Shown here one piece after another: positions 34,012 to 43,177 of a DNA stretch of 64,000 nucleotides; position 1 is the first letter of the stretch, and every line of letters starts with the position of its first letter. The notes below the pieces were generated by a model, which worked only from the letters and a program-made list of their open reading frames with translations, was not told the DNA's origin and ran no database searches. Origin of the DNA: Burkholderiales bacterium (lineage in GTDB: Bacteria > Pseudomonadota > Gammaproteobacteria > Burkholderiales > Burkholderiaceae_C); the NCBI GenBank assembly GCA_016703325.1, contig JADJCH010000004.1, forward strand, positions 62,001 to 126,000, in the 5' to 3' direction. The position numbers and the translations under genes are program-made.

Positions 34012-34588
34012 ACAACTTTGCCCAGCCGGGGCGGCCCAGTCGGCGCAGGGTCTCGATGTTGCGCTCGTAGATCTCGCTGGCCTCCGGGAAGGCCGCCACC
34101 GCCTGGTCGATGCTGCTTTCGCGCAGCAGGTGCAGGGTGGGGTAGGGTGAGCGGTTGGTGAAGTTGTCGATGTCGTCCGGCTCCGTGCCGGCAAACTGGT
34201 ACTGCGGGTGGAAGCTGGCGATCTGCAGGATGCCGCCCAGGTCCAGTTGCTCGACTGTGGCGTCGGCCACATCCAGGAAGTCGTTGTAGTCGATGAAGTC
34301 CTGCAGCACCTGGGGGTGCATCAGCAGCGTCATCTCCACCTGCGCGGGATCGGACTCGGCGAGCAGGCGCAGTTCGCGCTCCAGGTCGGCCTGCAGCTGG
34401 CCGGGCTCGGTGGCTGTGCTGACCACGTAGCGCAGCTGATCCTTCACATGCACCGCCTTGGCAAAGGGGCAGAGGTTCAGGCCGATCACCGCCCGCTCCA
34501 GCCAGCGGCGGGTCTCATCGACCACGGTGGCCGTGTCCGCCGGCCAGTCGCCTGCCAGACCGGGCACGCGGCCCTGCTCACTGTTCAT
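34001..34588 (-). CDS. DUF1415 family protein
   Basis: A 195-residue cytosolic protein matching DUF1415: VIGLNLCPFAKAVHV near residue 40, FNDYNDFLD-like DFIDYNDFLDVAD, ILQIASFHPQYQFAGT and NRSPYPTLHLLRE. Function unknown. Its ATG at 34588 overlaps the stop of the riboflavin synthase gene by 4 nt (ATGA), so it is the second gene of that operon. The 3' end overlaps the convergent ModE-like gene by 11 bp. Confidence 0.87.
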   Translation of the reverse strand: MNSEQGRVPGLAGDWPADTATVVDETRRWLERAVIGLNLCPFAKAVHVKDQLRYVVSTATEPGQLQADLERELRLLAESDPAQVEMTLLMHPQVLQDFIDYNDFLDVADATVEQLDLGGILQIASFHPQYQFAGTEPDDIDNFTNRSPYPTLHLLRESSIDQAVAAFPEASEIYERNIETLRRLGRPGWAKLFKG

Positions 34589-35349
34589 CGGGCCTCCGCC
34601 GCGGCGGAGGTGGGGAGCAGAGCGGCGTGACTGTCCGTCCGTGTGCCCACCTGTCCTCCGGTCAGTGCCTCCACACCGATGCCGCGTTCACGCAGCAGCG
34701 CCTCCAGTGCGGGCAGCAGCGGGCCCAGGCGCTCCTCCAGGGTGGCGCGCACGGTGTCCACCATCACCTGGGTGCCGCGTTCGATTTCAACATTCAGCGC
34801 AGCGCCCGCCCCCTTGTCGCCGAAGGTGGTCTGCCGCAGGGTTTCCGGGATCAGCCAGACCTCGAACCAGCCGCTGCCATCCGGCTGCCGTCCGGCCTCG
34901 GCCACGGTGAGGCTGGCGCCGTTGACGGCGATGTAGCCCTTCGGAAACACATAGCGCATCCACGGGGCCGGCACGTCGATGCGCAGCACGTGGTTGTTGG
35001 CAGGGTTGCGCACTTCACCCACCCGGGCCTGGAAGTCCACATGCCCGGAAATCGGATGGCCGCCGATCTCCACCCCGTCGCGGGCGGCACGTTCCACGTT
35101 GATGTGGTCACCCACGCAAAAGCTGCCCAGCGTGGTCAGCGCCAGGCTCTGTTGCATCACGTCGAACTCGGCGCGATCGGCGCCCTGGTGGCGGGTCGCC
35201 GTCAGGCACACGCCGTCGCAGGCCACACTGGCACCGACGGTCTGGCCCTCCAGGAAGCCCGGCGGGAAACTCAGGGTGAAGGTGCGCAGACCCGGTTGGT
35301 CGGTGACGGCTGCGACGGTGGCGACGGCCTGGACGATGCCGGTGAACAT
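34585..35349 (-). CDS. ribE: Riboflavin synthase alpha chain
   Basis: Catalyses the dismutation of two 6,7-dimethyl-8-ribityllumazine molecules to riboflavin. The two lumazine-binding barrels are visible: MFTGIVQAV and SVACDGVCLTAT in the first, GGHPISGHVDF and IAVNGASLTVAEA in the second. At 254 residues it is about 40 longer than the usual 210-215; the extra C-terminal part (ALEALLRERGIGVEALTG) is helical. It is followed by DUF1415 with a 4-nt overlap. I see no FMN riboswitch upstream, and no other rib genes are in view. Confidence 0.93.
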   Translation of the reverse strand: MFTGIVQAVATVAAVTDQPGLRTFTLSFPPGFLEGQTVGASVACDGVCLTATRHQGADRAEFDVMQQSLALTTLGSFCVGDHINVERAARDGVEIGGHPISGHVDFQARVGEVRNPANNHVLRIDVPAPWMRYVFPKGYIAVNGASLTVAEAGRQPDGSGWFEVWLIPETLRQTTFGDKGAGAALNVEIERGTQVMVDTVRATLEERLGPLLPALEALLRERGIGVEALTGGQVGTRTDSHAALLPTSAAAEAR

Positions 35350-35419
35350 GGTGGATGGCGCTCTGAAAGCTGCGATGCCGCCAGCTTAGCAGGCCGTCGC
35401 CCGACCATGCTGCACTGCG

Positions 35420-36829
35420 TCAGGGCGCGCGGCGCAGCTTGACATGGGCCACGAAACCACCGCCCGGCGCATTGCCCAGCTCCAGCTGGCCCCCCATGCG
35501 GGTGACAGTCTTGTCCACGATGGCCAGTCCCAGCCCGGCGCCGGTGGTGCTGGTGTGGGTGCGGGCCTTGTCGCCACGGTAGAAGGGGGTGGTCAGGCGC
35601 ACCAATTGCTCCGGGCTGACGCCGGGGCCCTCATCGCGCACGCTCACCACCACCCACTGCCCTGCTCGGGCATAGGTGACGGTCACGCGGGCGATACCGT
35701 CTTCGCTCAGGGCATAACGGCGGGCGTTTTCGAACAGGTTGGCGAACACCCGGTCGAGGTCGGTTTCGTCGGCCAGCACACGCACGTCGGTGGTGACGCG
35801 GGCCTGGATCTTCACGTGTTCGCTGGACATGCGGCGGATCACCGTGTCCAGGAGCACCGCCAGCACCACCGACTGCAGCTTGACCTGCGTCGGCCGGGCG
35901 TAGTCCATGAACTTGTCGATGATGGCGTCGAGCTGGTCGATGTCCTGTGCCATGTTGCGCTTGGCCTCCTCGTCCACCACGCTCATCTCGGTCTCGAGCC
36001 GGATGCGTGCCAGCGGCGTGCGCAGGTCGTGGGAGATGCCCGCCAGCATCACCGCCCGGTCGTCCTCGATCTTGGCCAGCTCGCGGGCCATGCGGTTGAA
36101 GCCGCGGTTGACCTCGCGGATCTCACGGGTGGCGGTTTCTTCGTCCAGGCGGGAGTGGAACTCGCCCTCGCGGATGCGGCTGGCCGCAAAGGACAGCTGC
36201 CGCAGCGGCCGGTTGATCAGCCCGGCGATCAACGCCGAGCCCAGCAGGGTGAGCAGCAGCGTCAGCCCGAGCACGAGGAAGTAGGTCTTGCCGGTGACGG
36301 CGGACTGCACCCGGCCGGGGTCGGCCTGCAGCCAGTAGTTGTCCGTCTCGATCAGGAAGCCCACCCACAGCCCCGGCGTGCCGTTGACGCTGCTGGCCAC
36401 GATGGTCTGCGGCCCGAGCCGGCTGCGAAGTTCCGCGCCGATGGTGCGGGTGAAGCGGTCCACCTCGAAGGGGTCCCAGCGGTCACCCGGCTCGCGCGGC
36501 TGGAGCTTGACCGCCTCCTGGTCGGCAATGTTCTTGACCAGTGCGACGCGGTTGACCTGATCGGTGTAGCGCAGCGCCGCACGCGAGAGGTTGACCAGGC
36601 TGGCAATCTGCTGGGCCGCCTGCACCCCCCTGGGCTCCAGCTCCAGGTAGCGCAGCATGTAGACCCAGCCCAGGATGCCCGCGCCCAGCATCAGCGACAG
36701 CAGCAGGAAGGTGCGCCAGAACAGGCTCATCGGCAGGCTCTTGCGGAACAGGGTCGCAAGCATGCGCGCCATCGGTGAAGCCACCGAGGGTGGGGGCTGG
36801 ATCAGGGTGCTGGTGGTGGTCTGTGCCAT
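35420..36829 (-). CDS. envZ: EnvZ-type osmosensing histidine kinase
   Basis: A 469-residue sensor kinase. Transmembrane helices at about 38-59 and 183-204 enclose a periplasmic domain, a HAMP linker follows, the H-box is AGISHDLRTPLARIRLE with His267, and the ATPase domain shows NLFENARRYA, DEGPGV and GAGLGLAIV. The response regulator lies just upstream on the same strand (about 105 bases), in the ompR-envZ order. It should phosphorylate OmpR and control porins and envelope genes; targets are not in this window. Confidence 0.9.
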   Translation of the reverse strand: MAQTTTSTLIQPPPSVASPMARMLATLFRKSLPMSLFWRTFLLLSLMLGAGILGWVYMLRYLELEPRGVQAAQQIASLVNLSRAALRYTDQVNRVALVKNIADQEAVKLQPREPGDRWDPFEVDRFTRTIGAELRSRLGPQTIVASSVNGTPGLWVGFLIETDNYWLQADPGRVQSAVTGKTYFLVLGLTLLLTLLGSALIAGLINRPLRQLSFAASRIREGEFHSRLDEETATREIREVNRGFNRMARELAKIEDDRAVMLAGISHDLRTPLARIRLETEMSVVDEEAKRNMAQDIDQLDAIIDKFMDYARPTQVKLQSVVLAVLLDTVIRRMSSEHVKIQARVTTDVRVLADETDLDRVFANLFENARRYALSEDGIARVTVTYARAGQWVVVSVRDEGPGVSPEQLVRLTTPFYRGDKARTHTSTTGAGLGLAIVDKTVTRMGGQLELGNAPGGGFVAHVKLRRAP

Positions 36830-36934
36830 GGGGGCTGCCTGGACGCGGTTCGGACAGGCACTGTCCTGGGAGAAGTATGCCGCTCAGGCCAACAAGGCAG
36901 GCAGCCCGGTCCGATGGACCTCAGCGCAAAGGGT

Positions 36935-37669
36935 TCAAGCCGCACCGTCCGGCACAAAGACGTACCCCACTCCCCACACGGTCTGGATGTAGCGCGGCTG
37001 GGAGGGATCCGGCTCGATCATCTTGCGCAGCCGCGACACCTGCACATCCAGGCTGCGGTCAAAGGGTTCGAACTCCCGGCCGCGGGCCAGCTGGGCCAGC
37101 TTGTCGCGCGACAGCGGCTGACGCGGGTGCCGCACCAGGGCCTTGAGCATGGAGAACTCACCGGTGGTCAGAGAGATCACGTCCCCGTCGCGGGTGAGTC
37201 GGCGCAGAGCCAGGTCGAACTCGAAGGGGCCGAAGCTGACCGACTGGGCATCCCGCGAAGGCGCACCCGGCGCTTCCATCAAGGGGCGGCGGCGCAGCAC
37301 CGCATGGATGCGTGCCAGCAGCTCGCGCGGGTTGAAGGGCTTGGGCAGGTAGTCGTCTGCCCCCACCTCCAGGCCGACGATGCGGTCCACATCCTCCACC
37401 TTGGCCGTCAGCATGATGATGGGGGTGATGTCGTTGGCCGCACGCAGGCGGCGGCAGATGGACAGGCCGTCTTCGCCGGGCAGCATCAGATCAAGCACGA
37501 TCAGGTCCACCGTCTCGCGGGTGAGGATGCGGTTGAGGGCCTTGGAATCCTCGGCAAGCAGGACCTCGAAGCCTTCCTGCGTGAGGTAGCGGCGCAGCAG
37601 GTCGCGGATGCGGGCATCGTCATCGACGACGGCGATGCGGTCGGTGCGCTGGGCGTTGGCGGTGGTCAT
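36935..37669 (-). CDS. ompR: OmpR-family response regulator
   Basis: A 244-residue response regulator. The receiver has VVDDDARIRD, the phospho-acceptor Asp60 in LIVLDLMLPGEDG, and PKPFNPRELLAR with the conserved Lys. The C-terminal winged helix ends in RSLDVQVSRLRKMIE and WGVGYVF, matching OmpR closely. Start at ATG 37669 after a GGAG site; the longer frame is intergenic. The pair of inverted TGTAACAG/CTGTTACA motifs just upstream suggests autoregulation. Confidence 0.92.
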   Translation of the reverse strand: MTTANAQRTDRIAVVDDDARIRDLLRRYLTQEGFEVLLAEDSKALNRILTRETVDLIVLDLMLPGEDGLSICRRLRAANDITPIIMLTAKVEDVDRIVGLEVGADDYLPKPFNPRELLARIHAVLRRRPLMEAPGAPSRDAQSVSFGPFEFDLALRRLTRDGDVISLTTGEFSMLKALVRHPRQPLSRDKLAQLARGREFEPFDRSLDVQVSRLRKMIEPDPSQPRYIQTVWGVGYVFVPDGAA

Positions 37670-37686
37670 GTCGGCGGCTCCGAATT

Positions 37687-37750
37687 TGTAACAGGGGCGA
37701 TTGTGCGCATGCCGGAACCCGATTTTCGAGGGTTCTGACTCGCTGTTACA
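37687..37750. promoter_or_regulatory. Inverted pair TGTAACAG ... CTGTTACA, possible OmpR boxes
   Basis: TGTAACAG at 37687-37694 and its exact complement CTGTTACA at 37743-37750 lie upstream of ompR, in the spacer before the divergent SIMPL gene. The sequence around the second copy, CTGTTACATTTC, resembles one half of an OmpR binding site (TTACATTT). Binding is inferred from sequence and location only. Confidence 0.4.
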
Positions 37751-37876
37751 TTTCTTGCGACCGATTGAAGATCGACCCGATCCAGGTTGCATCTGCGGTC
37801 ATCCGGGGGGCATTCCCCCACGTTGTAGCGGGGCCGGCCCTGATTCTCAGGGTCATCCCTGATCGAAGGACACCCG

Positions 37877-38671
37877 ATGCTGCGTCGAACCCCTCCTGCC
37901 ATCACACCCCGCTGTGTCAACCGGCGTCTGGGCCACCGTCTGGCCCGCCATGCAACGATGGCCGGCGGGGCCTGCCTCCTGGGGGCAGGGCTGTCGTTTG
38001 CCCATGCCCAAGTGCCCCCAGCAGGGGCAGCGCTTGCCGCTGAAGGCATCCGGGAACACAACGTGAGCTTCAGTGCCTCGGCCAGCCTGGAGCTGCCACA
38101 GGACACCTTGACCATCACCCTGCAGGCCACCCGGGAGGGCAACGATGCCGCCCAGGTGCAGTCCAGCCTGAAGCAGGTGCTGGAGGCTGCCCTGGCCGAG
38201 GCCCGCAAGGCGGTCCAGGCCGATGCGTTGGAGCTGCGCAGCGGCAACTTCAACCTGTCCCCCCGGTATGGAAACAACGGCCGCGCCAACGGCTGGGTGG
38301 GCAGCACCGACCTGCAGCTCAGCGGGCGGGACATTGGCCGGGTGGCTGCCACTGCCGGGCGCATCCAGGGCATGGTGATCACCTCCACCGGCTACAGCCT
38401 GTCGCGCGAGCTGCGTGAGAAGCACGAGCAGGAGCTGATCGGTCAGGCGGTGCAGGCCTGGCGCCGGCGGGCTGCCGAGATCGCGCGGCAGTTCGGCTAC
38501 GCCGGCTACGTGCTGGGCGAGGTGCAGGTACACACCAGCGAGGGCGAAACGGTTCGCCCGATGCCAATGATGCGGGTGGCCGCCGCCATGGACTCGGCAC
38601 CCCTGCCCACCGAGGCGGGCAAGGGCAGCGTCAGCGCCACAGTCCAGGGCAGCGTGCGATTGACGCGCTGA
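37877..38671 (+). CDS. SIMPL (DUF541) periplasmic protein
   Basis: A 264-residue exported protein of the SIMPL family. A basic n-region and hydrophobic stretch end at SFAHA|QV. The mature part has the family features NVSFSASASLELPQDTLTITLQA, a repeat-like helix (AQVQSSLKQVLEAALAEARKA) and GNFNLSPRY. Members fold as BP26-like beta-alpha channels or oligomers of unknown role. It is divergent from ompR and might belong to its regulon, a guess from position. Confidence 0.83.
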   Translation: MLRRTPPAITPRCVNRRLGHRLARHATMAGGACLLGAGLSFAHAQVPPAGAALAAEGIREHNVSFSASASLELPQDTLTITLQATREGNDAAQVQSSLKQVLEAALAEARKAVQADALELRSGNFNLSPRYGNNGRANGWVGSTDLQLSGRDIGRVAATAGRIQGMVITSTGYSLSRELREKHEQELIGQAVQAWRRRAAEIARQFGYAGYVLGEVQVHTSEGETVRPMPMMRVAAAMDSAPLPTEAGKGSVSATVQGSVRLTR

Positions 38672-38693
38672 TGTCGCCCGGTGGCGGGCGCGC

Positions 38694-39488
38694 TCAGGGC
38701 GCCGGCCACCGCAGGGTCACTGGGTCGGTCCAGCCGCCGTCCACGGCCCAGGACTGGCCGCGCACGTTGTCTGCGGCGGCGGAACAAAGGAACACCGCCA
38801 GGCCACCCAGCTGCTCGGGGGTGGTGAACTGCAGCGAGGGCTGTTTTTCGCCCAGCAGACGCCGGGTGGCTTCGGCGTTGTCCACACCATCCTTGGCGGC
38901 GCGGGCGTCCACCTGCTTCTGCACCAGCGGCGTCAGCACCCAGCCCGGGCAGATGGCGTTGCAGGTCACGCCGCTGGTGGCCGTCTCCAGCGCGGTGACC
39001 TTGGTCAGGCCCACCACACCGTGTTTGGCGGCCACGTAGGCGGCCTTCTGCACCGAAGCCACCAGGCCGTGGGCGGATGCAATGTTGATGATGCGGCCCC
39101 AGTTGCGCGCCTTCATGCCCGGCAGTGCGAGGCGGGTGGTGTGGAAGGTCGAGCTCAGGTTGATCGCGATGATGGCGTCCCAGCGCTCCACCGGAAAATC
39201 TTCCACGTTGGAGACGTACTGGATGCCGGCGTTGTTGACCAGGATGTCCACGCCGCCGAACTCGGCTGCAGCGTAGGCCATCATGGCCTCGATCTCGGCC
39301 GGCTTGCTCATGTCGGCGCCGTGGTAGCCCACCTTGACGCCCAGCGCCTCGACCTGGGCCTTGGGCCCGTCGACCTCGCCGAAGCCGTTGAGCACGATGT
39401 TGGCGCCTTCTTTGGCCAGGCTGAGCGCAACGCCCAGTCCAATGCCACTCGTGGAGCCGGTCACCAGTGCGGTCTTGCCTTTGAGCAT
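38694..39488 (-). CDS. bdhA: 3-Hydroxybutyrate dehydrogenase
   Basis: Short-chain dehydrogenase that interconverts 3-hydroxybutyrate and acetoacetate in PHB turnover. The 264-residue length matches. The NAD loop TGSTSGIG is near residue 10, NNAGIQ follows, and the catalytic Ser/Tyr/Lys occur in INIASAHG and YVAAKHG. PGWVLTPLV is the substrate loop typical of bacterial D-3-hydroxybutyrate dehydrogenases. Start ATG 39488 with AAGGGTG ahead. A phaR gene occurs 4 kb away, consistent with PHB metabolism, though not in one operon. Confidence 0.9.
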   Translation of the reverse strand: MLKGKTALVTGSTSGIGLGVALSLAKEGANIVLNGFGEVDGPKAQVEALGVKVGYHGADMSKPAEIEAMMAYAAAEFGGVDILVNNAGIQYVSNVEDFPVERWDAIIAINLSSTFHTTRLALPGMKARNWGRIINIASAHGLVASVQKAAYVAAKHGVVGLTKVTALETATSGVTCNAICPGWVLTPLVQKQVDARAAKDGVDNAEATRRLLGEKQPSLQFTTPEQLGGLAVFLCSAAADNVRGQSWAVDGGWTDPVTLRWPAP

Positions 39489-39608
39489 GGATTCACCCTT
39501 CGTCGGTTGGTTACGATGCATTATCCCGGCTCCGGCCTGGGCTCTGCCTGACAGGGACGGCCACGCAGCGCCGGCCTCCCATGGCCTCCACCGAACTCCT
39601 GACCTCCG

Positions 39609-40499
39609 ATGAACCCGACGGAACTCGCCCCTCGCCTTCACCACGTCTCCTGCCTGGACGGCCGGGGCCTGCACCGCATGGCCTACTGGGAGTGGGGCGA
39701 CCCAACCAACGACCAGGTGGTGGTCTGCGGGCACGGCTTGTCGAGACAGGGGCGTGACTTCGACACCCTGGCCCGTGCACTCGCGCCACGCTGGCGGGTG
39801 ATCTGCCCGGACGTGGTCGGGCGGGGCCAATCCGACTGGCTGGCCGATCCCCATGGCTACCAGGTGCCGTCCTACGTGGCCGACATGGTCACGCTGGTGG
39901 CCCGCCTGAATGTGGCGGAGGTGGCCTGGGTGGGCACCTCGATGGGGGGGCTGATCGGCCTGGGGCTGGCCGCGCTGAAGGGTTCGCCGGTGACCCGGCT
40001 GGTGCTCAACGACGTGGGCCCGACCATCGAGTATGTGGCGCTGGAGCGCATCGGCGAGTACCTGGGCGCCCCGCTGCGCTGGCCCGAGGTGGAGCAGGCC
40101 GCAGATGCGCTGTGGCAGATCTCGCAGGGCTTCGGCCCGCACACCCGGGAGCAGTGGTTGGCATTGACCCGCCCGCAGCTCAAGCCCGCGCCCGAAGGGG
40201 GCTGGATGCCGCACTACGACCCGGCCATCGCCCAGCCTTTCCGTCTTGTCACGCCGGAGGTGGCCCGCGCCGGTGAAGCCATGCTGTGGCTGGCCTACGA
40301 CAGCCTGCGTTGCCCGACCCTGCTGCTGCGCGGAGCCGAGTCCGACCTGCTCTCACCCGCCACGGCCGAGGCCATGACCCGGCGCGGGCCGCAGGCCCGC
40401 CTGGTGGAGTTTGCGGGCGTTGGCCACGCACCGATGCTGGTGCAGCCTGATCAGGTGCAGTGCGTCGTCGACTTCCTTGAAGGGCGTGACGATGCCTGA
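39609..40499 (+). CDS. Alpha/beta-hydrolase
   Basis: A 296-residue alpha/beta-hydrolase fold protein. The nucleophile elbow is GTSMGG, the acid probably lies in RGAESDLL, and the His in GVGHAPML. The oxyanion loop is CGHGLSRQGRDF. It is divergent from the 3-hydroxybutyrate dehydrogenase and directly precedes relA, the next start codon touching its stop. The substrate is unknown: it may be an esterase or a 3-hydroxybutyrate-oligomer hydrolase, the latter only by neighbourhood. Confidence 0.82.
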   Translation: MNPTELAPRLHHVSCLDGRGLHRMAYWEWGDPTNDQVVVCGHGLSRQGRDFDTLARALAPRWRVICPDVVGRGQSDWLADPHGYQVPSYVADMVTLVARLNVAEVAWVGTSMGGLIGLGLAALKGSPVTRLVLNDVGPTIEYVALERIGEYLGAPLRWPEVEQAADALWQISQGFGPHTREQWLALTRPQLKPAPEGGWMPHYDPAIAQPFRLVTPEVARAGEAMLWLAYDSLRCPTLLLRGAESDLLSPATAEAMTRRGPQARLVEFAGVGHAPMLVQPDQVQCVVDFLEGRDDA

Positions 40500-42824
40500 G
40501 TGCCAGGCCCGATGAGGACCGGCTCCCACACGCCGGCCGCGGCGCAGGCGTCCCCCGCAGCCATCGTCGCCTGGGCCAGCCAGGCCAGTGAAAGTTCACC
40601 GGGCCTCCCGGGATCGCAGGGCGGGCCGCCGGATGGGGCGTCAAGCCCGGAGATCGAGTTGCAGCGCCTGCAGCGGGCCCGGGACTTTGCGCTGCCGCTG
40701 CTCAGCGGCCGGCGCTTCGACACCGGTGAGGACGCTCTGGCCCATGCCGACGGTGTGGCGGCCATCCTTGCGGCGGTGGGTGCGGCACCGGCGATGCAGG
40801 CCGCCGTCTACCTGGTCTATGCCGGTGACTTCCTCACCGACCCGCAGACCGTGGTGAGCCAGGCCTTCGGCCCGTCCTACGCCAGCCTGGTGGTGCACAC
40901 CCGCCAGCTGGTGCAGGTGCAGCGCAGCGCCCGCGACGCGCTGGCGGACGTGACCGATCCGCAGGTGCTGCGGCTGCAGCTGGAGCGGGTGCGCAAGATG
41001 CTGCTGGCCTTCTCCCGCGATCTGCGGGTGGTGCTGCTGCGCCTGGCGTCGCGCCTGCAGACGCTGCGCCACTACGCGCTGACCAAGGAGCCCTGCCCCA
41101 GGGCGCTGGCGCGGGAGACGCAGCAGGTCTTTGCCCCGCTGGCCAGCCGCCTGGGCATCTGGCAGATCAAGTGGGAGCTCGAAGACCTGTCGTTCCGCTT
41201 CCTGCAGCCCGACGACTACCGCCGCATCGCCCGTCTGCTCGATGAGAAGCGGGTGGAGCGTGAGGAGAGCGTGGAAGCGGCGCGACGCCGACTGACCGCT
41301 CACCTGAGCGAGCACGGTGTGAACGCTCAGGTGCAGGGGCGCCCGAAGCACATCTACAGCATCTGGAAGAAGATGCAGGGCAAGGGGCTGGATTTTTCCC
41401 GGGTGTTCGATGTGCGGGCGCTGCGGGTCATCGTCGAGGACGTGCCGGGCTGTTATGCCGCCCTCAGCCGCGCCCACGAGCTGTGGACGGCCGTGGCCGA
41501 GGAGTTCGACGACTACATCGCCCGCCCGAAACCCAACGGCTACCAGTCCCTGCACACCGTCGTTCGCGACGAGTCGGGTCAGGCCCTGGAGATCCAGATC
41601 CGCACGCGGGAGATGCACGAGCATGCGGAAAGTGGTGTGGCCGCGCACTGGGCCTACAAGGAGGCGGGCGCCAAGGGGTATGCCGGTGTCAGCGCGAGCG
41701 GCGACTTCGAGGAACGCGTGGCCCTGGCGCGGCGCGCCGTGCTGCAGCAGCTGTTGGCCTGGGAGCGTGACTTTGCCGGCGAAAGTGCGGCCCAGGGCGA
41801 GGCTCTCGGTGCGGCCGAGGGGCTGTTCGAGGACCGCATCTACGTCTTCACACCCCAGGCCAGTGTGGTGGAGCTGACGGCGGGCGCCACGCCGATCGAT
41901 TTCGCCTACACCCTGCACACCGACCTGGGTCACCGCTGCCGCGGCGCCAGGGTGGACGGTGTGATGCTGCCCTTGAACACGCCGCTGCGCTCTGGGCAGA
42001 CGGTGGAGATCACCGCCGCCAAGGAGGGCGGGCCATCGCTGGACTGGCTGAACCCGCAGCTGGGTTTTGTGCGCAGCCAGCGTGCCCGGGCCAAGGTGCG
42101 GGCCTGGTTCAATGCGCGAGCGCTGCAGGAGACCATCGCCCGTGGCCGGGAGGCGGTGGAGAAGCTGCTGCAGCGGGAAGGGCGCACGGCCTTCAAGCTC
42201 GACGACCTGGCCTCGCAGCTGGGCTTCCGGGGGGCGGAGGCCCTGTTCGAGGTGGTCGGCAAGGATGAGTATTCCCTGCGCCACATCGAGCAGCTGCTGC
42301 GTCCGGCCGAGCCGCCAGCGCCGGAGGCGCTGCCCAACCTCAAGCGCTCCCGGGCGGCCGGAGGGCAGGGGGGCGTGCTGGTGGTGGGGGTGGAATCCCT
42401 GCTGACCCAGCTGGCGCGCTGCTGCCGACCGGTCCCGCCGGACGACATCGGCGGCTACGTCACCCGCGGCAACGGTGTGGCGGTGCACCGGCGCGACTGC
42501 AGCAACTTCCGCCAGATGGCCGCGCGTGCGCCGGAGCGTGTCATTCCGGTGACCTGGGGTGAGGCGGCGCGGGACGCACAGGGGCGCTCCCGTCTGTATC
42601 CGGTGGACATCTCCTTGATCGCCCACGACCGCCAGGGTTTGCTGCGCGATGTGTCCGAAGTGCTGGCCAAGGAGAAGATGAACGTCACCGGGGTGCACAC
42701 TGAAAGCATGCACGGCACCGCCTTCATGACCTTCACGGTGGAGATGGCCGACACCGGCCGCCTGTCAGCCGTGCTGAATGCAGTGGGGCATGTTGCGGGT
42801 GTTCAATCGGTGCGTCGCCGCTGA
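40500..42824 (+). CDS. relA: RelA-type (p)ppGpp synthetase
   Basis: A 774-residue stringent-response enzyme. The N-terminal hydrolase-like region is degenerate: HADGVAAILA keeps a His but the HD pair is replaced (VYLVYAGDFLTD), so it should be synthetase only. The synthetase core shows GRPKHIYSIWKKM, RVFDVRALRVIV and PKPNGYQSLHTVV. The TGS domain follows (EDRIYVFTPQASVVEL), then the Cys-containing RIS region (ARCCRPVPPDDIGG) and a C-terminal ACT domain. GTG 40500 abuts the preceding stop; ATG 40512 is the alternative. A tRNA lies downstream. Confidence 0.9.
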   Translation: MPGPMRTGSHTPAAAQASPAAIVAWASQASESSPGLPGSQGGPPDGASSPEIELQRLQRARDFALPLLSGRRFDTGEDALAHADGVAAILAAVGAAPAMQAAVYLVYAGDFLTDPQTVVSQAFGPSYASLVVHTRQLVQVQRSARDALADVTDPQVLRLQLERVRKMLLAFSRDLRVVLLRLASRLQTLRHYALTKEPCPRALARETQQVFAPLASRLGIWQIKWELEDLSFRFLQPDDYRRIARLLDEKRVEREESVEAARRRLTAHLSEHGVNAQVQGRPKHIYSIWKKMQGKGLDFSRVFDVRALRVIVEDVPGCYAALSRAHELWTAVAEEFDDYIARPKPNGYQSLHTVVRDESGQALEIQIRTREMHEHAESGVAAHWAYKEAGAKGYAGVSASGDFEERVALARRAVLQQLLAWERDFAGESAAQGEALGAAEGLFEDRIYVFTPQASVVELTAGATPIDFAYTLHTDLGHRCRGARVDGVMLPLNTPLRSGQTVEITAAKEGGPSLDWLNPQLGFVRSQRARAKVRAWFNARALQETIARGREAVEKLLQREGRTAFKLDDLASQLGFRGAEALFEVVGKDEYSLRHIEQLLRPAEPPAPEALPNLKRSRAAGGQGGVLVVGVESLLTQLARCCRPVPPDDIGGYVTRGNGVAVHRRDCSNFRQMAARAPERVIPVTWGEAARDAQGRSRLYPVDISLIAHDRQGLLRDVSEVLAKEKMNVTGVHTESMHGTAFMTFTVEMADTGRLSAVLNAVGHVAGVQSVRRR

Positions 42825-42872
42825 CAGGGCATGCCCGGGGATCGATTCGACAAGTTTTTTCATCGATGGCTA

Positions 42873-42900
42873 TTGACGAATTCAGAAGCCATGCTATAGT
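42873..42900 (+). promoter_or_regulatory. Promoter of tRNA-Val
   Basis: TTGACG (42873-42878) and TATAGT (42895-42900) are 16 bp apart, in an AT-rich patch, and place the start of transcription about 5-8 bases before the tRNA. This is a near-consensus sigma70 promoter. Confidence 0.75.
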
Positions 42901-42913
42901 TCAAAGCTCTTCA

Positions 42914-42990
42914 GGCGCGTAGCTCAGCTGGTTAGAGCACCACCTTGACATGGTGGGGGTCGTTGGTTCGAGTCCAATCGCGCCTACCAA
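42914..42990 (+). tRNA. tRNA-Val (GAC anticodon)
   Basis: A 77-nt tRNA. The acceptor stem AGGCGCG pairs exactly with CGCGCCT, the D arm is GCTC...GAGC, the anticodon stem CCACC/GGTGG encloses the loop TTGACAT with anticodon GAC (valine, codons GUC/GUU), and the T arm carries GGTTCGAGTCC. The 3' ACCA is encoded. It has its own promoter and a strong terminator, so it is a single-gene transcript between relA and phaR. Confidence 0.95.
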
Positions 42991-43006
42991 ATCTGAAGTC
43001 GGATAC

Positions 43007-43037
43007 GCCGCGAACCGCAGGGTTCGCGGCGTTTTTC
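43007..43037 (+). terminator. Rho-independent terminator of tRNA-Val
   Basis: An 11-bp perfect stem, CGCCGCGAACC with GGTTCGCGGCG, around a GCAG loop, followed by TTTTT. It begins 16 bases after the tRNA end, making it the clearest intrinsic terminator I see in the window. Confidence 0.93.
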
Positions 43038-43177
43038 GTTCCAGGGCCGGGTTGCAGCAGCCGGGGTTGAGATTTCGCAATTCACGCACCCTCAGCTGAG
43101 TTTGTCGAGGGTCAACCCCAGCCGGGTACGGCAACACGTATTGCCTAGAATCCCGTCCGTATACAGGAGATTTCCAC

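Noticed and set aside
35350..35419. FMN riboswitch before ribE
   Set aside because: The spacer is only about 70 bases and lacks the conserved FMN-aptamer hairpins.
42914..42990. tRNA-Val as an integration site for a mobile island
   Set aside because: No duplicated 3' tRNA segment and no integrase gene follow; phaR is a normal neighbour.
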